Shown piece after piece: positions 27,801-37,474 of a DNA stretch of 64,000 bases. The position numbers were made by a program, and so were the translations under genes. How positions within the stretch are numbered: position 1 is the first letter of the stretch; every line of letters starts with the position of its first letter. The notes beneath the pieces are model-generated. The model was not told the DNA's origin and did no database searches. It worked only from the letters and a program-made list of their open reading frames with translations. The stretch covers positions 1 to 64,000 of the forward strand of contig JAJZRJ010000001.1 in assembly GCA_021802775.1 (NCBI GenBank). Direction: 5' to 3'. The stretch comes from Deltaproteobacteria bacterium (GTDB lineage Bacteria; Desulfobacterota; Desulfobulbia; Desulfobulbales; Desulfurivibrionaceae).

Positions 27801-29296
27801 CCTGTCACCGCCTTGACGAAATTCATGATGAAATCAGGGTAGATACCGATGACCACCGAGATGAGCGCGGCGACCATCAGCGGCACCACCATGGTGAGCG
27901 GCGCTTCCTTGATGCCGGTGTACACTTCGCCCTCCGGCGGCTTGCCGAAGAAGGCCTTGAAAGTGACCGGCGCGAAGTAGCCGACGTTGAGCAGGGTGCT
28001 GCCCAGGAGCACGATGAGAATACCGATCTGGCCGGCATCCAAGGCGCCGGTCAGCAGATACCACTTGGTGACGAAGCCCGCCACCGGCGGCGCGCCGATC
28101 ATACTGAGCGAGGCAATGGCAAAGGCGCCGAAGGTAAAGGGCATGGCCCGGCCGAGGCCGCTCATCTCGGAGATGTTCTTCTTGTGGGTCGCCACGTAGA
28201 TGGCGCCGGCGCAGAAGAAGAGGGTGATCTTCGAGAAGGCGTGGTTGGCGATGTGGACGATGCCGCCCTCGATGCCGGTGGGGGTCAGGAGCGCCACGCC
28301 GAGGATGATGTAGGAGAGCTGGCTGACCGTGGAGTAGGCGAGCCGCGCCTTGAGGTTATCCTTGGAAAGCGCGATGATCGAGGCCATCAGCACGGTGAAG
28401 GCGACGAAATAAGCGGTGGGGATGCCGAGGTTGAGGGCGTGCATGGTATCGACGCCGAAGACATAGAGCATCACCCGGGTGGTGGAGAAGACGCCGACCT
28501 TGACCACCGCCACCGCATGGAGGAGCGCGGAGACCGGGGTCGGGGCCACCATGGCGCCGGGCAACCAGTGGTGGAACGGCATGACGCCGTTTTTGGCAAA
28601 ACCCAGGATACAGAAGATATAGAGTACCGTCACCAGAAGGCCCTGGGCATCAACCACCCCGGCCGGGAAGATGCCGGTATTGATATTGTCGGCGAAATCC
28701 AGGGTGCCGGTGAGCACGTAGATGAGGATCATCGCCGGCAGCACCAGACCCTTGGCGGTGGTGGTGAGGTAGATGATGTATTTCTTGGCACCCTCGTAGC
28801 CCTCTTCGTCCTGATGGTGGGCGACCAGCGGGTAAGTGCAGACGCTGACGATCTCGTAGAAGAGATACATGGTGAAGAGGTTGTCGGAGAAGGCGACACC
28901 AATGGCACCGAAGAGCGCCAGGGCAAAACAGGCATTGAAGCGGGTCTGGGCATGCTCATGCAGCCCGCGCATATAGCCGGCGGAGTAAAAGACCGCCAGA
29001 ATCCAGAGGAAGGAGGCGACTACCGCAAAGATCATCGAGAAGGCATCGACCCGCAACGTGACCGAAAGACCGGGCAGGATCTTGAAGAGCGGCAGCAGGA
29101 TCTTCTGCCCCAGGCCCAGCGGGGCCGGCAGGATGGTGGGGATCATGGAGGCGATGATGCCGAACATGGTGACCGCCGCCACCAGGGACCATCCTTCCCG
29201 GATGTTGGGCTTCTTGCCGGAGAGCATCACCATGACGCTGCCGGCCAGGGCGACCAGCAGGGCGAGCAGAGGCTTGATCGAGACAATGGTTTCCAT
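27797..29296 (-). CDS. Mrp-type (MrpD/NuoL-like) antiporter subunit (locus 1)
   Basis: A 499-residue antiporter-family protein: LFTMYLFYEIVSVCTYPLVAHHQDEEGYEGAKKY (Glu helix and following loop), VMPFHHWLPGAMVAPTPVSALLHAVAVVKVG (broken helix) and KDNLKARLAYSTVSQLSY. The central motif is the NuoL/MrpD type, but there is no NuoL-style lateral helix. It directly follows nuoK, the usual nuoL position. This locus therefore codes for four antiporter-like subunits in all (two Mrp-type, NuoM, NuoN) where canonical complex I has three. Confidence 0.83.
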   Translation of the reverse strand: METIVSIKPLLALLVALAGSVMVMLSGKKPNIREGWSLVAAVTMFGIIASMIPTILPAPLGLGQKILLPLFKILPGLSVTLRVDAFSMIFAVVASFLWILAVFYSAGYMRGLHEHAQTRFNACFALALFGAIGVAFSDNLFTMYLFYEIVSVCTYPLVAHHQDEEGYEGAKKYIIYLTTTAKGLVLPAMILIYVLTGTLDFADNINTGIFPAGVVDAQGLLVTVLYIFCILGFAKNGVMPFHHWLPGAMVAPTPVSALLHAVAVVKVGVFSTTRVMLYVFGVDTMHALNLGIPTAYFVAFTVLMASIIALSKDNLKARLAYSTVSQLSYIILGVALLTPTGIEGGIVHIANHAFSKITLFFCAGAIYVATHKKNISEMSGLGRAMPFTFGAFAIASLSMIGAPPVAGFVTKWYLLTGALDAGQIGILIVLLGSTLLNVGYFAPVTFKAFFGKPPEGEVYTGIKEAPLTMVVPLMVAALISVVIGIYPDFIMNFVKAVTG

Positions 29297-29309
29297 GGTG
29301 CGCTGTCCT

Positions 29310-29636
29310 CTATCCTTCCAGTTCGGCCACGTCGTCCGTGTCGATGGATTTGAAATTCCGGTAGACGGCGATGATGATGCTGAGCGCGATGGCGGCTTCG
29401 GCCGCGGCCAGGCCCATGATGAAGAGGGCGAAGATCTGCCCCACCGTCGGGTCGGGCGCCAGAAAACGGTTGAAGGCCATGAAGTTCACCGAGGCGCCGG
29501 CCAGCACCAGCTCGGCGGAGATGAGCATGCCGATGAAGGTCCGGTTGCGGAGCATGCCGTAGATGCCGAAGCCGAACAGCAGGGCTCCGAGCAGCAGGTA
29601 GGTGTTCAGGCTGTTGTGCAGGGCGAGAATATCCAT
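29310..29636 (-). CDS. nuoK: NADH-quinone oxidoreductase subunit K (locus 1)
   Basis: A 108-residue three-helix membrane subunit. The two buried proton-path glutamates of NuoK are present as Glu42 (SAELVLAGASVNFMAF) and Glu80 (GLAAAEAAIALSI). It follows nuoJ with no gap. The C-terminal acidic tail (SIDTDDVAELEG) is slightly longer than in locus 2. Confidence 0.95.
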   Translation of the reverse strand: MDILALHNSLNTYLLLGALLFGFGIYGMLRNRTFIGMLISAELVLAGASVNFMAFNRFLAPDPTVGQIFALFIMGLAAAEAAIALSIIIAVYRNFKSIDTDDVAELEG

Positions 29637-30161
29637 TTACTTGCTCCTCCCGGCCCGGGCCAGGACCAGCGACCCGATGATCGCGATCAGCAGCACCACG
29701 GAGATAAGTTCGAAGCTCATGCTGTAGGTGGTGAGCATCGACTGCCCCACCTCCTCGACCGCGCCGTTGTTGGCCCGGCAGGCAGCAGGCTGCCAGGCGG
29801 TCTTGACCGCCAGGGCTGCGAGCCCCCAGGTCAGCACCGCGGCGGCCAGGATGCTGGCCGGCCCGGCCAGGGCATGGATCTTGCCAATCCTTTTGAGTTC
29901 ATGGGGCTCGGCCAGCATGACGGCAAAGACGATGGTGACGCACACCGCGCCGGCATAGATCAGAATCTGCATCAGCGCGACAAAGGGGCTGTCGAGGAAA
30001 TAATAGATGCCGGCCACTCCGACCAGGCAGAGCGCCAGGCCGGTAACGGCCCGGATCAGGCGGCCGGCGTTGGTGGCGACCACGGCCCCGGCAATGGTCA
30101 TGGCGACACAGCCGAGGAAGACGAGCCCGGCCAGGCCCTGTGGTGACAGTATGGGGGTCAT
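29637..30161 (-). CDS. nuoJ: NADH-quinone oxidoreductase subunit J (locus 1)
   Basis: A 174-residue five-helix membrane subunit, containing FLDSPFVALMQILIYAGAVCVTIVFAVML, the helix with the pi-bulge that links quinone reduction to pumping. The ATG at 30161 overlaps the nuoI stop by 4 bases (ATGA) and follows GGAAAGG; the longer open frame upstream lies inside nuoI. The last helix pair is separated by a loop of about 35 residues. Confidence 0.93.
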   Translation of the reverse strand: MTPILSPQGLAGLVFLGCVAMTIAGAVVATNAGRLIRAVTGLALCLVGVAGIYYFLDSPFVALMQILIYAGAVCVTIVFAVMLAEPHELKRIGKIHALAGPASILAAAVLTWGLAALAVKTAWQPAACRANNGAVEEVGQSMLTTYSMSFELISVVLLIAIIGSLVLARAGRSK

Positions 30162-30601
30162 CCTTTCCGTTCCTCCAACCGTTTTTTCAGATCGAAGACA
30201 TATGCCTCTCGGCTGCGCCCGGCGAGATTGTAATCCTTCGAAAAGGTGATCGCATCGGCCGGGCAGACCTCGACGCAAAGGCCGCAAAGGCTGCACTTGG
30301 TGAAATCAAGGGTGTACAGAGTGAGCGCCTTCTTCTTGACGCCCTCCACCTTGTCGCCGGCTACGGTGATGCAGCCGGAGGGGCAGGTCTTCTGGCACAT
30401 GCCGCAGACAATGCACCGATCGGTGCCGGTCTCCGGGTCGCGGACCAGGTCGATGTGGCCACGGAAGCGCGGCTGCATCGGTAAGGTCTGGTGCGGGTAC
30501 TGGAGGGTGATGACCGGGCCCACCATATATTTGAAGGTGATGCCGAGGCCGACCGCCAGGCTCTTGGTTCCGTCCAACAGATCTCTGAAATAGCCGCTCA
30601 T
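30158..30601 (-). CDS. nuoI: NADH-quinone oxidoreductase subunit I (locus 1)
   Basis: A 147-residue 8Fe ferredoxin subunit that wires electrons to NuoB. Two CxxCxxCxxxCP motifs: Cys63-66-69-73 and Cys103-106-109-113, giving clusters N6a and N6b. An amphipathic N-terminal helix precedes them. In the absence of NuoEFG this subunit is the probable entry point for electrons from a soluble donor such as ferredoxin. Confidence 0.94.
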   Translation of the reverse strand: MSGYFRDLLDGTKSLAVGLGITFKYMVGPVITLQYPHQTLPMQPRFRGHIDLVRDPETGTDRCIVCGMCQKTCPSGCITVAGDKVEGVKKKALTLYTLDFTKCSLCGLCVEVCPADAITFSKDYNLAGRSREAYVFDLKKRLEERKG

Positions 30602-31590
30602 CAGAACACCTTCAGCAGGGCTGCGGTTACAAGGAGGTTAAGGAGCGCAAAAGGAATCAGCACCTTCCACGACAGATTGAGCAGGCCGTAGAGGGTGGTG
30701 CGCGGATAGGTCCAGCGCACCCACATCACCACGAAGACCAGGAAGTAGGTCTTGATCAGCATCCAATGCACGCCAGGGTAAAGGCCGAACGGACACTGCC
30801 AGCCGCCGAGGAACATGATCGAGGCGAGCGCGCAGCCGACAAAGACGTTGGAGTACTCACCGAGGAAAAAGAGGCCGAAACCCATGCCCGCGTACTCGGT
30901 GTGGAAGCCGGCCACCAGCTCGCTCTCCGCCTCGCCCAGGTCGAAGGGGGCGCGGTTGGTCTCGGCCATGGAGCAGATGAAGAAGATCAGGAAGCCGATG
31001 GGCAGCATGATGCTGCCGTTCCACGGGAAGAGGTACCAATCCTTGATGGTCGGCTGCTGGGCCACGATCTGGTTCAGGCTCATGGTGTGGGTGATCATCA
31101 CCAGGGTGACCACCGTGAGCAGCATCGGGATCTCGTAGGCCACGTTCTGGGAGACCGCCCGGGTGGCGGAGATCACCGCATATTTATTGTTGGAGCCCCA
31201 GCCGCCCAGCAGGAGCCCCAGGACGTTGATGGAGGCAAAGGCGAAGATCACCAGAATGCCCATGTTGATGTCCCGCGCCACCAGGGCCGGGCCAAAGGGG
31301 ATCACCACATAGACCATCACCGCCGGGATCATGACCAGGAGCGGTGCGAGCCGGAAGAGCAGGCCATCCGCCCCCTCGGGCACGATGAGCTGCTTGCTCA
31401 TCAGCTTGATGCCGTCGGCCAGCGACTGGAAGATGCCGAAGGGACCGACCTCCTTCGGGCCGATCCGGCGCTGGATATGGCCGGCCACTTTCCGCTCCAG
31501 CCAGACCAGGAAGGAGGCGTTCAGGGCCACAAAGGCAATGGTGCCCACCACATAGCCGATCACCCTTGCCACATCTGGATGTACACTCAT
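30601..31590 (-). CDS. nuoH: NADH-quinone oxidoreductase subunit H (locus 1)
   Basis: A 329-residue eight-helix membrane subunit that forms the quinone channel with NuoB and NuoD: LVWLERKVAGHIQRRIGPKEVGPFGIFQSLADGIKL, the Glu-rich loop AETNRAPFDLGEAESELVAGFHTEYAGM, and the C-terminal RWTYPRTTLYGLLNLSWKVLIP. Shares one base with the nuoI start. Confidence 0.96.
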   Translation of the reverse strand: MSVHPDVARVIGYVVGTIAFVALNASFLVWLERKVAGHIQRRIGPKEVGPFGIFQSLADGIKLMSKQLIVPEGADGLLFRLAPLLVMIPAVMVYVVIPFGPALVARDINMGILVIFAFASINVLGLLLGGWGSNNKYAVISATRAVSQNVAYEIPMLLTVVTLVMITHTMSLNQIVAQQPTIKDWYLFPWNGSIMLPIGFLIFFICSMAETNRAPFDLGEAESELVAGFHTEYAGMGFGLFFLGEYSNVFVGCALASIMFLGGWQCPFGLYPGVHWMLIKTYFLVFVVMWVRWTYPRTTLYGLLNLSWKVLIPFALLNLLVTAALLKVF

Positions 31591-31601
31591 GCGGACCGCT
31601 C

Positions 31602-32720
31602 CTATCTGTCAATCTCGGGAATTACCAAATCCAGGCTGCCCATGAGCGCGATGGCGTCGGCAATCAACAGACCTTGCGCCGCCTCGGCGAACAGACTCAG
31701 GTTGGAGAACGAGGGCGACCGCAGTTTCAGGCGGTAGGGGGTATTGGTCCCGTCGCTGACCAAGCGCACGCCAAAGGCGCCGCGGGCCGCTTCCACCGCA
31801 TGGTAATAGTCGCCCTTCGGGGGCTTCAGAATCTTCGGCACCTTCTCGGCCATCACCGGGCCACTGGGCAATTTGTCGAGCCCCTGCTCGATGATCCGCA
31901 GGCTCTGCTCGATCTCGTCCATGCGCACCAGATAGCGCGCCATGGAATCGCCCTTGGGGTAGACCGGGATATCGAACTTGAACTCCGGGTAGACCGAATA
32001 GGGCTCGTGCCGGCGCACGTCGTAATCGATGCCGGAACCACGGGCCACCGGACCGGTTGCCCCGTATTTGCGGCACAGCTCCGGGGTGATGAAGCCGATG
32101 TCTTCGAGCCGCTTGCGCAGGATGATGTTCTTGGTCACCAGGTTATGGTACATGGGCAGCCGTGTGCGCATCCGCTTGACGAATCCCTTGAGGCCGGTAA
32201 CAAAATCGTCGTCGATGTCGTTGTAGACGCCGCCGAACCGGAAGTAGCAGTAGGTAAGCCGCGCGCCGGTGACCCCTTCCAGCAGGTCGAGCAGGATCTC
32301 GCGATCATCAAAGGCATAGAGCAGCGGCGTGAAACCGCCGAGGTCGAGCACATAGGCACCCAACCAGAGCAGGTGGCTCGAAATCCGGTTCAGCTCTACG
32401 GTGATGCAGCGGATGTACTCGGCCCGTTCCGGCACGCCAATGCCAGCGGCCCGCTCCACCGCGCAGACATAACCGTGGTTGTAGGAGAGGGCCGAGAGAT
32501 AATCGAGCCGGCCGGTATTGGGCATGAACTGCGCAAAGGTGCGGTTCTCGCCCATCTTCTCGTGCATCCGGTGGATGTAGCCGAGCACCGGTTCGGCCTC
32601 GACGATGTATTCGCCGTCAAGGACGAGCTTGACCCGGAGCACCCCGTGGGTGGCCGGGTGCTGGGGCCCCATGTTGAGGACAAAGGTCTCGAGAGCGGGA
32701 TCCTGGGCGAGCACGTTCAT
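31602..32720 (-). CDS. nuoD: NADH-quinone oxidoreductase subunit D (locus 1)
   Basis: A 372-residue 49-kDa-type subunit that carries the quinone head-group site: MGPQHPATHGVLRVKLVLDGE, GYIHRMHEKMGENRTFAQFMPNTGRLDYLSA and the C-terminal SLDLVIPEIDR. Where most NuoD read GYLHRGxEK, this protein has GYIHRMHEK. The ATG at 32720 overlaps the nuoC stop by 4 bases; the long open frame upstream is antiparallel reading of nuoC codons in another frame and not used. Confidence 0.95.
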   Translation of the reverse strand: MNVLAQDPALETFVLNMGPQHPATHGVLRVKLVLDGEYIVEAEPVLGYIHRMHEKMGENRTFAQFMPNTGRLDYLSALSYNHGYVCAVERAAGIGVPERAEYIRCITVELNRISSHLLWLGAYVLDLGGFTPLLYAFDDREILLDLLEGVTGARLTYCYFRFGGVYNDIDDDFVTGLKGFVKRMRTRLPMYHNLVTKNIILRKRLEDIGFITPELCRKYGATGPVARGSGIDYDVRRHEPYSVYPEFKFDIPVYPKGDSMARYLVRMDEIEQSLRIIEQGLDKLPSGPVMAEKVPKILKPPKGDYYHAVEAARGAFGVRLVSDGTNTPYRLKLRSPSFSNLSLFAEAAQGLLIADAIALMGSLDLVIPEIDR

Positions 32721-33280
32721 GCCTGAAAATCCTTGCGTAGGGGGTGAAAATCCGCGTCCTCGGGCAGCAGCAGCGGCGAGAGGTCCGGATGGCCGGTAAA
32801 GACGATGCCGAAGAAATCGTGGGTCTCCCGCTCGTGCCAGTTGGCGCCGGGGTAGATCTCGGAGATCGTCGGCACCTCCGGGGTGCTGCGGACCACCCGG
32901 ACACGCATGGTCACCCGGCAAAGCGCCTCGTAATGATTGAAGTCGTACACCACCTCGAACTGGTCCTCGGCCGGAATCGCCGGGGCAACCGCAGGGGCAG
33001 GCTCGGCCGGCGCGGCCTCGCCGCTCGCCGCCGCCTTTTTTGCGGCCGCGGCAGCCGCGGCCTTGGCCGCCTTCTCTGCGGCTGCCTGTTCGCCCAGCCA
33101 ATCGACCCCGGTCACCGCCTCGATGAAAAAGCCCTCCCGGTCGAGTACCGCCGCGGCCGCGGCCACCTCGGCCGGCGCCACGCTAATCTCCAGGTGAAAG
33201 CCCTTGGCCGCATACGGGGCCTCGCTGATCTTGGCCGAACTCACCTTCGCCATCGCCTGCTTGAGCGCGTTTGCCTTCAT
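32717..33280 (-). CDS. nuoC: NADH-quinone oxidoreductase subunit C with Ala/Lys-rich insertion (locus 1)
   Basis: A 187-residue 30-kDa-type subunit. The C-terminal signature ISEIYPGANWHERETHDFFGIVFTGHPDLSPLLLPED is intact. Between the first and second halves is a low-complexity stretch (about 63-104) of Ala, Lys, Glu and Pro that a normal NuoC does not have; it replaces a short loop after VTGVDW. It probably forms a solvent-exposed helix or flexible tether on the peripheral arm. Confidence 0.92.
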   Translation of the reverse strand: MKANALKQAMAKVSSAKISEAPYAAKGFHLEISVAPAEVAAAAAVLDREGFFIEAVTGVDWLGEQAAAEKAAKAAAAAAAKKAAASGEAAPAEPAPAVAPAIPAEDQFEVVYDFNHYEALCRVTMRVRVVRSTPEVPTISEIYPGANWHERETHDFFGIVFTGHPDLSPLLLPEDADFHPLRKDFQA

Positions 33281-33778
33281 CTACTTGGCCTCCACCCTGG
33301 GCCAGCGCCGCGAGCCCGTGATCTTTTCCTCCAGTTCGAGCAGCCCCTCGATGAGCGCCTCGGGCCGCGGCGGGCAGCCGGGGATGTAGACATCCACCGG
33401 CAGAAACTTGTCCGCGCCCTCGACGATGCCGTACTGCCCCTCGAAGACAAAGGGGCCGCCGGAGATGGCGCAGTTGCCCATGGCGATGACCCACTTGGGA
33501 TGCGGCATCTGCTCGTAGAGCGTCTGGATGGCCGGGGCCATCTTGCGGCTGATGGTGCCGGCCACGATCATCACATCGGACTGCTTCGGCGCGGGCCGGA
33601 AGACGCCGGCCCCGAAACGGTCGAGGTCGAAGCGCGAGGCGCCGGCGGCCATCATCTCGATGGCGCAGCAGGCCAGGCCGAAGGTCATGGGCCACAGGGA
33701 GTTGGCCCGGCCGAGGGCCAGCAACTTATCGAGCGCCGCAAAACGGACTATCGGGGATTGTATGTTTTCCGTTCCCAC
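33281..33778 (-). CDS. nuoB: NADH-quinone oxidoreductase subunit B (locus 1)
   Basis: A 165-residue subunit binding cluster N2, the last iron-sulfur centre before quinone. The four ligands are the tandem Cys37-Cys38 ([10 protein letters not shown]), Cys103 (GNCAISGG) and Cys135 (PGCPPRPE). Starts with GTG at 33778. It overlaps the end of nuoA by 31 bases. Confidence 0.95.
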   Translation of the reverse strand: MGTENIQSPIVRFAALDKLLALGRANSLWPMTFGLACCAIEMMAAGASRFDLDRFGAGVFRPAPKQSDVMIVAGTISRKMAPAIQTLYEQMPHPKWVIAMGNCAISGGPFVFEGQYGIVEGADKFLPVDVYIPGCPPRPEALIEGLLELEEKITGSRRWPRVEAK

Positions 33779-34140
33779 TGAAAGACCCCCTTTTTCCAGG
33801 CATAGACAACGGCAAGCGCAAGGATGCCGACAAAGATGACAATCTCGACGAAATCGCGGATGGCAAAAACCTTATCGTAGACCAGGGCCACCGGGAAGAG
33901 ATAGAGGATATCCACGGCAAAGGCGAGGAACATCAAGGCATAGAGATAATAGACCGCGCCGAAGCGGATCCACGCCTCGCCGATCGGCGACATGCCGCAT
34001 TCGTAGATCGACCGGGTCTTGGGTTGCAGGGTGCGGGGCGCCAGCAGGTTGGCGATGATGAACGGACCGATGGCGAAAACGACACCACCCAAGAAATAGG
34101 CGGCCACATAGAGAAGGTCAAAAAGCGACTGATGTTCCAC
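33748..34140 (-). CDS. nuoA: NADH-quinone oxidoreductase subunit A (locus 1)
   Basis: A 130-residue three-helix membrane subunit at the quinone channel: [43 protein letters not shown] contains the Cys loop that becomes ordered in active complex I. Two GTG starts are possible; the one at 34140 has AGGAG 7 bases upstream and is preferred over 34167. First gene of the locus. Confidence 0.94.
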   Translation of the reverse strand: MEHQSLFDLLYVAAYFLGGVVFAIGPFIIANLLAPRTLQPKTRSIYECGMSPIGEAWIRFGAVYYLYALMFLAFAVDILYLFPVALVYDKVFAIRDFVEIVIFVGILALAVVYAWKKGVFQWERKTYNPR

Positions 34141-34171
34141 GATACTGCTCCTTATTCCTAGAGCCACATTG

Positions 34172-34215
34172 GATTAGTCAGCGACCTAATTAAACTAATC
34201 GCTACCCGATGTCAA
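34172..34215 (-). promoter_or_regulatory. Candidate promoter and operator of complex I locus 1
   Basis: Minus-strand TTGACA (34210-34215), 17-base spacer, TAATTA (34187-34192), about 50 bases before the nuoA start. The inverted repeat GATTAGT (34172-34178) / ACTAATC (34194-34200) brackets the -10 element, as expected of a repressor site. The remaining sequence up to the mpl stop (to 34401) shows no gene or clear terminator. Confidence 0.5.
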
Positions 34216-34401
34216 GGAAATGCTGAATGGCAATTCAGGAAAGCACAATCCCCGGGGACATCGATATAACCAATTGAAATTACTGGCTGAGTGATGGAAT
34301 GCCCGAACGGCCGAAGCAGACAACAGTGCCCCGATTATCGTCATGGAATCGCAAAAATCGCAAGCGAAAAAACGGGCCAAAAAACGAAGGCTACAACCGG
34401 A

Positions 34402-35844
34402 TTACCGGCGGAGCAGGTCGAGCAGGCGGGTGTGGATGTTGTCGAAGCCGCCATTGGAGAGGATCGCCACCACGTCGCCGGGGTGAAGCTGGGTGTCGAG
34501 ATAGGAGAGAATCTCATCGGTGGTCGGAAAATAACGGGCATCGCGCCCCTGCCCTTTGAGGTCGGCCACCAGCTGCGCCGAGGAAAAACGCTCCTCTTCG
34601 GCGAGCTGGGTCAGGGCCATGGGCTCACGGACCACCACCTGATCGGCATGATCAAAGGCCGTCACATAGGCATCCTGGAAAACGCGGCGGCGGCTCGAAT
34701 TGGTGCGCGGTTCAAAGACCGCGATGAGGCGATGGCCGGCATAGGCCTGGCGCAGTGCGGCCAGGGTCTCGCGCACCGCCGTGGGATGATGGGCAAAGTC
34801 ATCGATCACCGTGACCCCGCGCTCCACCCCGCGTACCTCCTGGCGCCGGCGCACGCCCTGGAAGGCGGCCAGACCGCTGGCGATGGTGGCCCACTCGATG
34901 CCGAGGCGATCGAGCACCGCAATGACCGCCAGGCTATTGAGGGCATTGTGGCGACCCGGCATCCGGCTGGTGAACTCGCCCAACGCCGCGCCATTCTTCA
35001 TGACGGTAAAGGTGGTTCCGCCCGGGGCGACCATGAGATTGGCCATCTGAAAATCCCGACCTGCAGCCTCGCCATAGCCAACCACCGGGCAGGAGGCCTC
35101 GGCGGCAATCTCGGCCACGGTGGGGTCGTCAAAATAGGCGACCAGGCAGCCATCCGGCGGCAGAATCCCGACCAGCTTCCGGAAGGCCGCCTTCACCGCG
35201 TCAAAGTCGGCGTAAATGTCCGCATGATCGAACTCGACGCTGGTGAGGATGCAGACTTTGGGCTGGTAGTGGAGGAACTTGGGCCCCTTGTCGAAGAAGG
35301 CGGTATCGTACTCGTCGCCCTCGGCCACAAAATAAGGGCCGCTGCCCAGGTTGAAGTTGCGGCCGAAGGCCTGGACAATGCCGCCGATCATGAAGCTCGG
35401 CTCGCGGCCCGCGTGCTGCAGCAGGGTGGCGAGCAGCGAGGCGGTGGTAGTCTTGCCGTGGGTGCCGCAGACCACCAGCGAACTCTTGCCGTCGATGAAG
35501 TAGCGGCTCAGGGCCTGCGGGAAAGAAAGATAGGGAATGCCCGCCGCGGCCACCGCCTCCGCTTCCGGATTGGTCGCCCGGATGACGTTGCCGACCACGA
35601 CGAGGTCGGGCCGTTCAGCGAGGTTCTCCGGCCGGTAGCCCGACATCACCGGGATGCCAAGGCCAGCGAGATAGTCGCTCATCGGCGGATAGACGTGTTC
35701 ATCCGAGCCGGTTACACGATAGCCCGCGCTCTGGAGCATGCCGGCCAAGGCGCCCATGCCGGTGCCGCAGATGCCGAGCAGGTGGATGTGGGAAACGTGG
35801 TCAGGTTTGCGGTTGAGAGCAGGATCGAGAGCCACGGAAGACAC
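34402..35844 (-). CDS. mpl: UDP-N-acetylmuramate:L-Ala-gamma-D-Glu-meso-DAP ligase
   Basis: A 480-residue Mur-ligase-family enzyme for recycling of murein tripeptide. Start of the core, HIHLLGICGTGMGALAGMLQ, then GSDEHVYPPMSDYL, the P-loop GTHGKTTTASLLA, EGDEYDTAFFDKGPKFLHY and ILTSVEFDHADIYAD; EYDTAFFDKxxKF is the feature that separates Mpl from MurC. The C-terminal domain with DDFAHHPTAVRETL and FEPRTNSSRR is complete. The start is GTG at 35844, 6 bases after the small upstream gene. MurC, which makes peptidoglycan de novo, is not in the window. Confidence 0.9.
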   Translation of the reverse strand: MSSVALDPALNRKPDHVSHIHLLGICGTGMGALAGMLQSAGYRVTGSDEHVYPPMSDYLAGLGIPVMSGYRPENLAERPDLVVVGNVIRATNPEAEAVAAAGIPYLSFPQALSRYFIDGKSSLVVCGTHGKTTTASLLATLLQHAGREPSFMIGGIVQAFGRNFNLGSGPYFVAEGDEYDTAFFDKGPKFLHYQPKVCILTSVEFDHADIYADFDAVKAAFRKLVGILPPDGCLVAYFDDPTVAEIAAEASCPVVGYGEAAGRDFQMANLMVAPGGTTFTVMKNGAALGEFTSRMPGRHNALNSLAVIAVLDRLGIEWATIASGLAAFQGVRRRQEVRGVERGVTVIDDFAHHPTAVRETLAALRQAYAGHRLIAVFEPRTNSSRRRVFQDAYVTAFDHADQVVVREPMALTQLAEEERFSSAQLVADLKGQGRDARYFPTTDEILSYLDTQLHPGDVVAILSNGGFDNIHTRLLDLLRR

Positions 35845-35850
35845 AAGCGA

Positions 35851-36024
35851 TCAGGAACGCACGGTCTTACGGACCGTCTTGTAGACTTCGTCGAAGATCT
35901 CGCCGAACTTGACAGGAGAGAGCTGGCCCACCTCGATGAACTTGACCACGATCTCCTTGGCCACCTTGAGGATCGCCTCGTCGCCAACGGGTTTTAGTTC
36001 GGTGTCTGGGGTATGTTTGCTCAT
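35851..36024 (-). CDS. Small conserved-looking helical protein upstream of mpl
   Basis: A 57-residue protein with ATG at 36024: MSKHTPDTELKPVGDEAILK, then an amphipathic helix (VAKEIVVKFIEVGQL) and a second, SPVKFGEIFDEVYKTVRKTVRS. Third-position G/C preference matches the neighbouring genes and the reading frame ends 6 bases before mpl, which supports a real gene. Such short proteins are common in delta-proteobacteria but I cannot assign a family or role with confidence. Confidence 0.65.
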   Translation of the reverse strand: MSKHTPDTELKPVGDEAILKVAKEIVVKFIEVGQLSPVKFGEIFDEVYKTVRKTVRS

Positions 36025-36041
36025 GGACGACCCAAAGGGAA

Positions 36042-36098
36042 AGCCTCTGCCGATCGAAGAAGGCCAATTCGTTCCATACGGCAGAGGCTCCGTTTTTT
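36042..36098 (+). terminator. Long hairpin with T-run between tRNA-Ala and the 57-residue gene
   Basis: An 11-bp perfect stem (AGCCTCTGCCG at 36042-36052, CGGCAGAGGCT at 36079-36089) with a 26-base loop is followed on the plus strand by CCGTTTTTT (T-run 36093-36098). On the minus strand it is followed by only TTCCCTTT, yet that is the strand with genes: it lies after tRNA-Ala and in front of the 57-residue gene. It may terminate tRNA transcription and block stray plus-strand transcription. Confidence 0.55.
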
Positions 36099-36143
36099 AG
36101 GAAAAACCGTGGAAGCCCTCCCCAAAAAGGATATATTCGGAAG

Positions 36144-36219
<76 letters not shown>

Positions 36220-36336
36220 ACATCGGTCAACCAAACAAACAACGCGGCAAAACCGCCGCCGCGTCAGCGACACCATGGGTACCATGAGCCTCTGCCGCTG
36301 TCAAGTTTTTTCCTTATTCCCGCGCCGCCATTTTTC

Positions 36337-36365
36337 TTGCGGGGTACCGGAGACTCTGCTAGACT
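36337..36365 (+). promoter_or_regulatory. Candidate promoter of the mre operon
   Basis: TTGCGG (36337-36342), 17-base spacer, TAGACT (36360-36365), about 70 bases before mreB. No other element is visible between 36220 and the mreB ribosome binding site. Confidence 0.5.
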
Positions 36366-36436
36366 TTCTTCAATTTGTGCGGTAAGTAACCCCTTCAATC
36401 TATATGATATTCGCATCCCTTCAACCGCAGAGGTAG

Positions 36437-37474
<1,038 letters not shown>

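Noticed and set aside
27797-29296. Naming the first antiporter gene after nuoK as nuoL
   Set aside because: It lacks the lateral-helix extension of NuoL, and a second Mrp-type gene follows; canonical NuoL is present only in locus 2.
28184-29353. Long plus-strand frames opposite the nuo genes (also at 24303-25793, 25928-27580, 44090-45379)
   Set aside because: Antisense mirrors of membrane-protein codons, rich in His, Gln, Asp and Gly with no hydrophobic core or family motif.
34402-35844. MurC rather than Mpl
   Set aside because: The segment EYDTAFFDKGPKFLHY and the N-terminal ICGTGMGALAG with DEHVYPPMS are Mpl features; there is no mur-cluster context.
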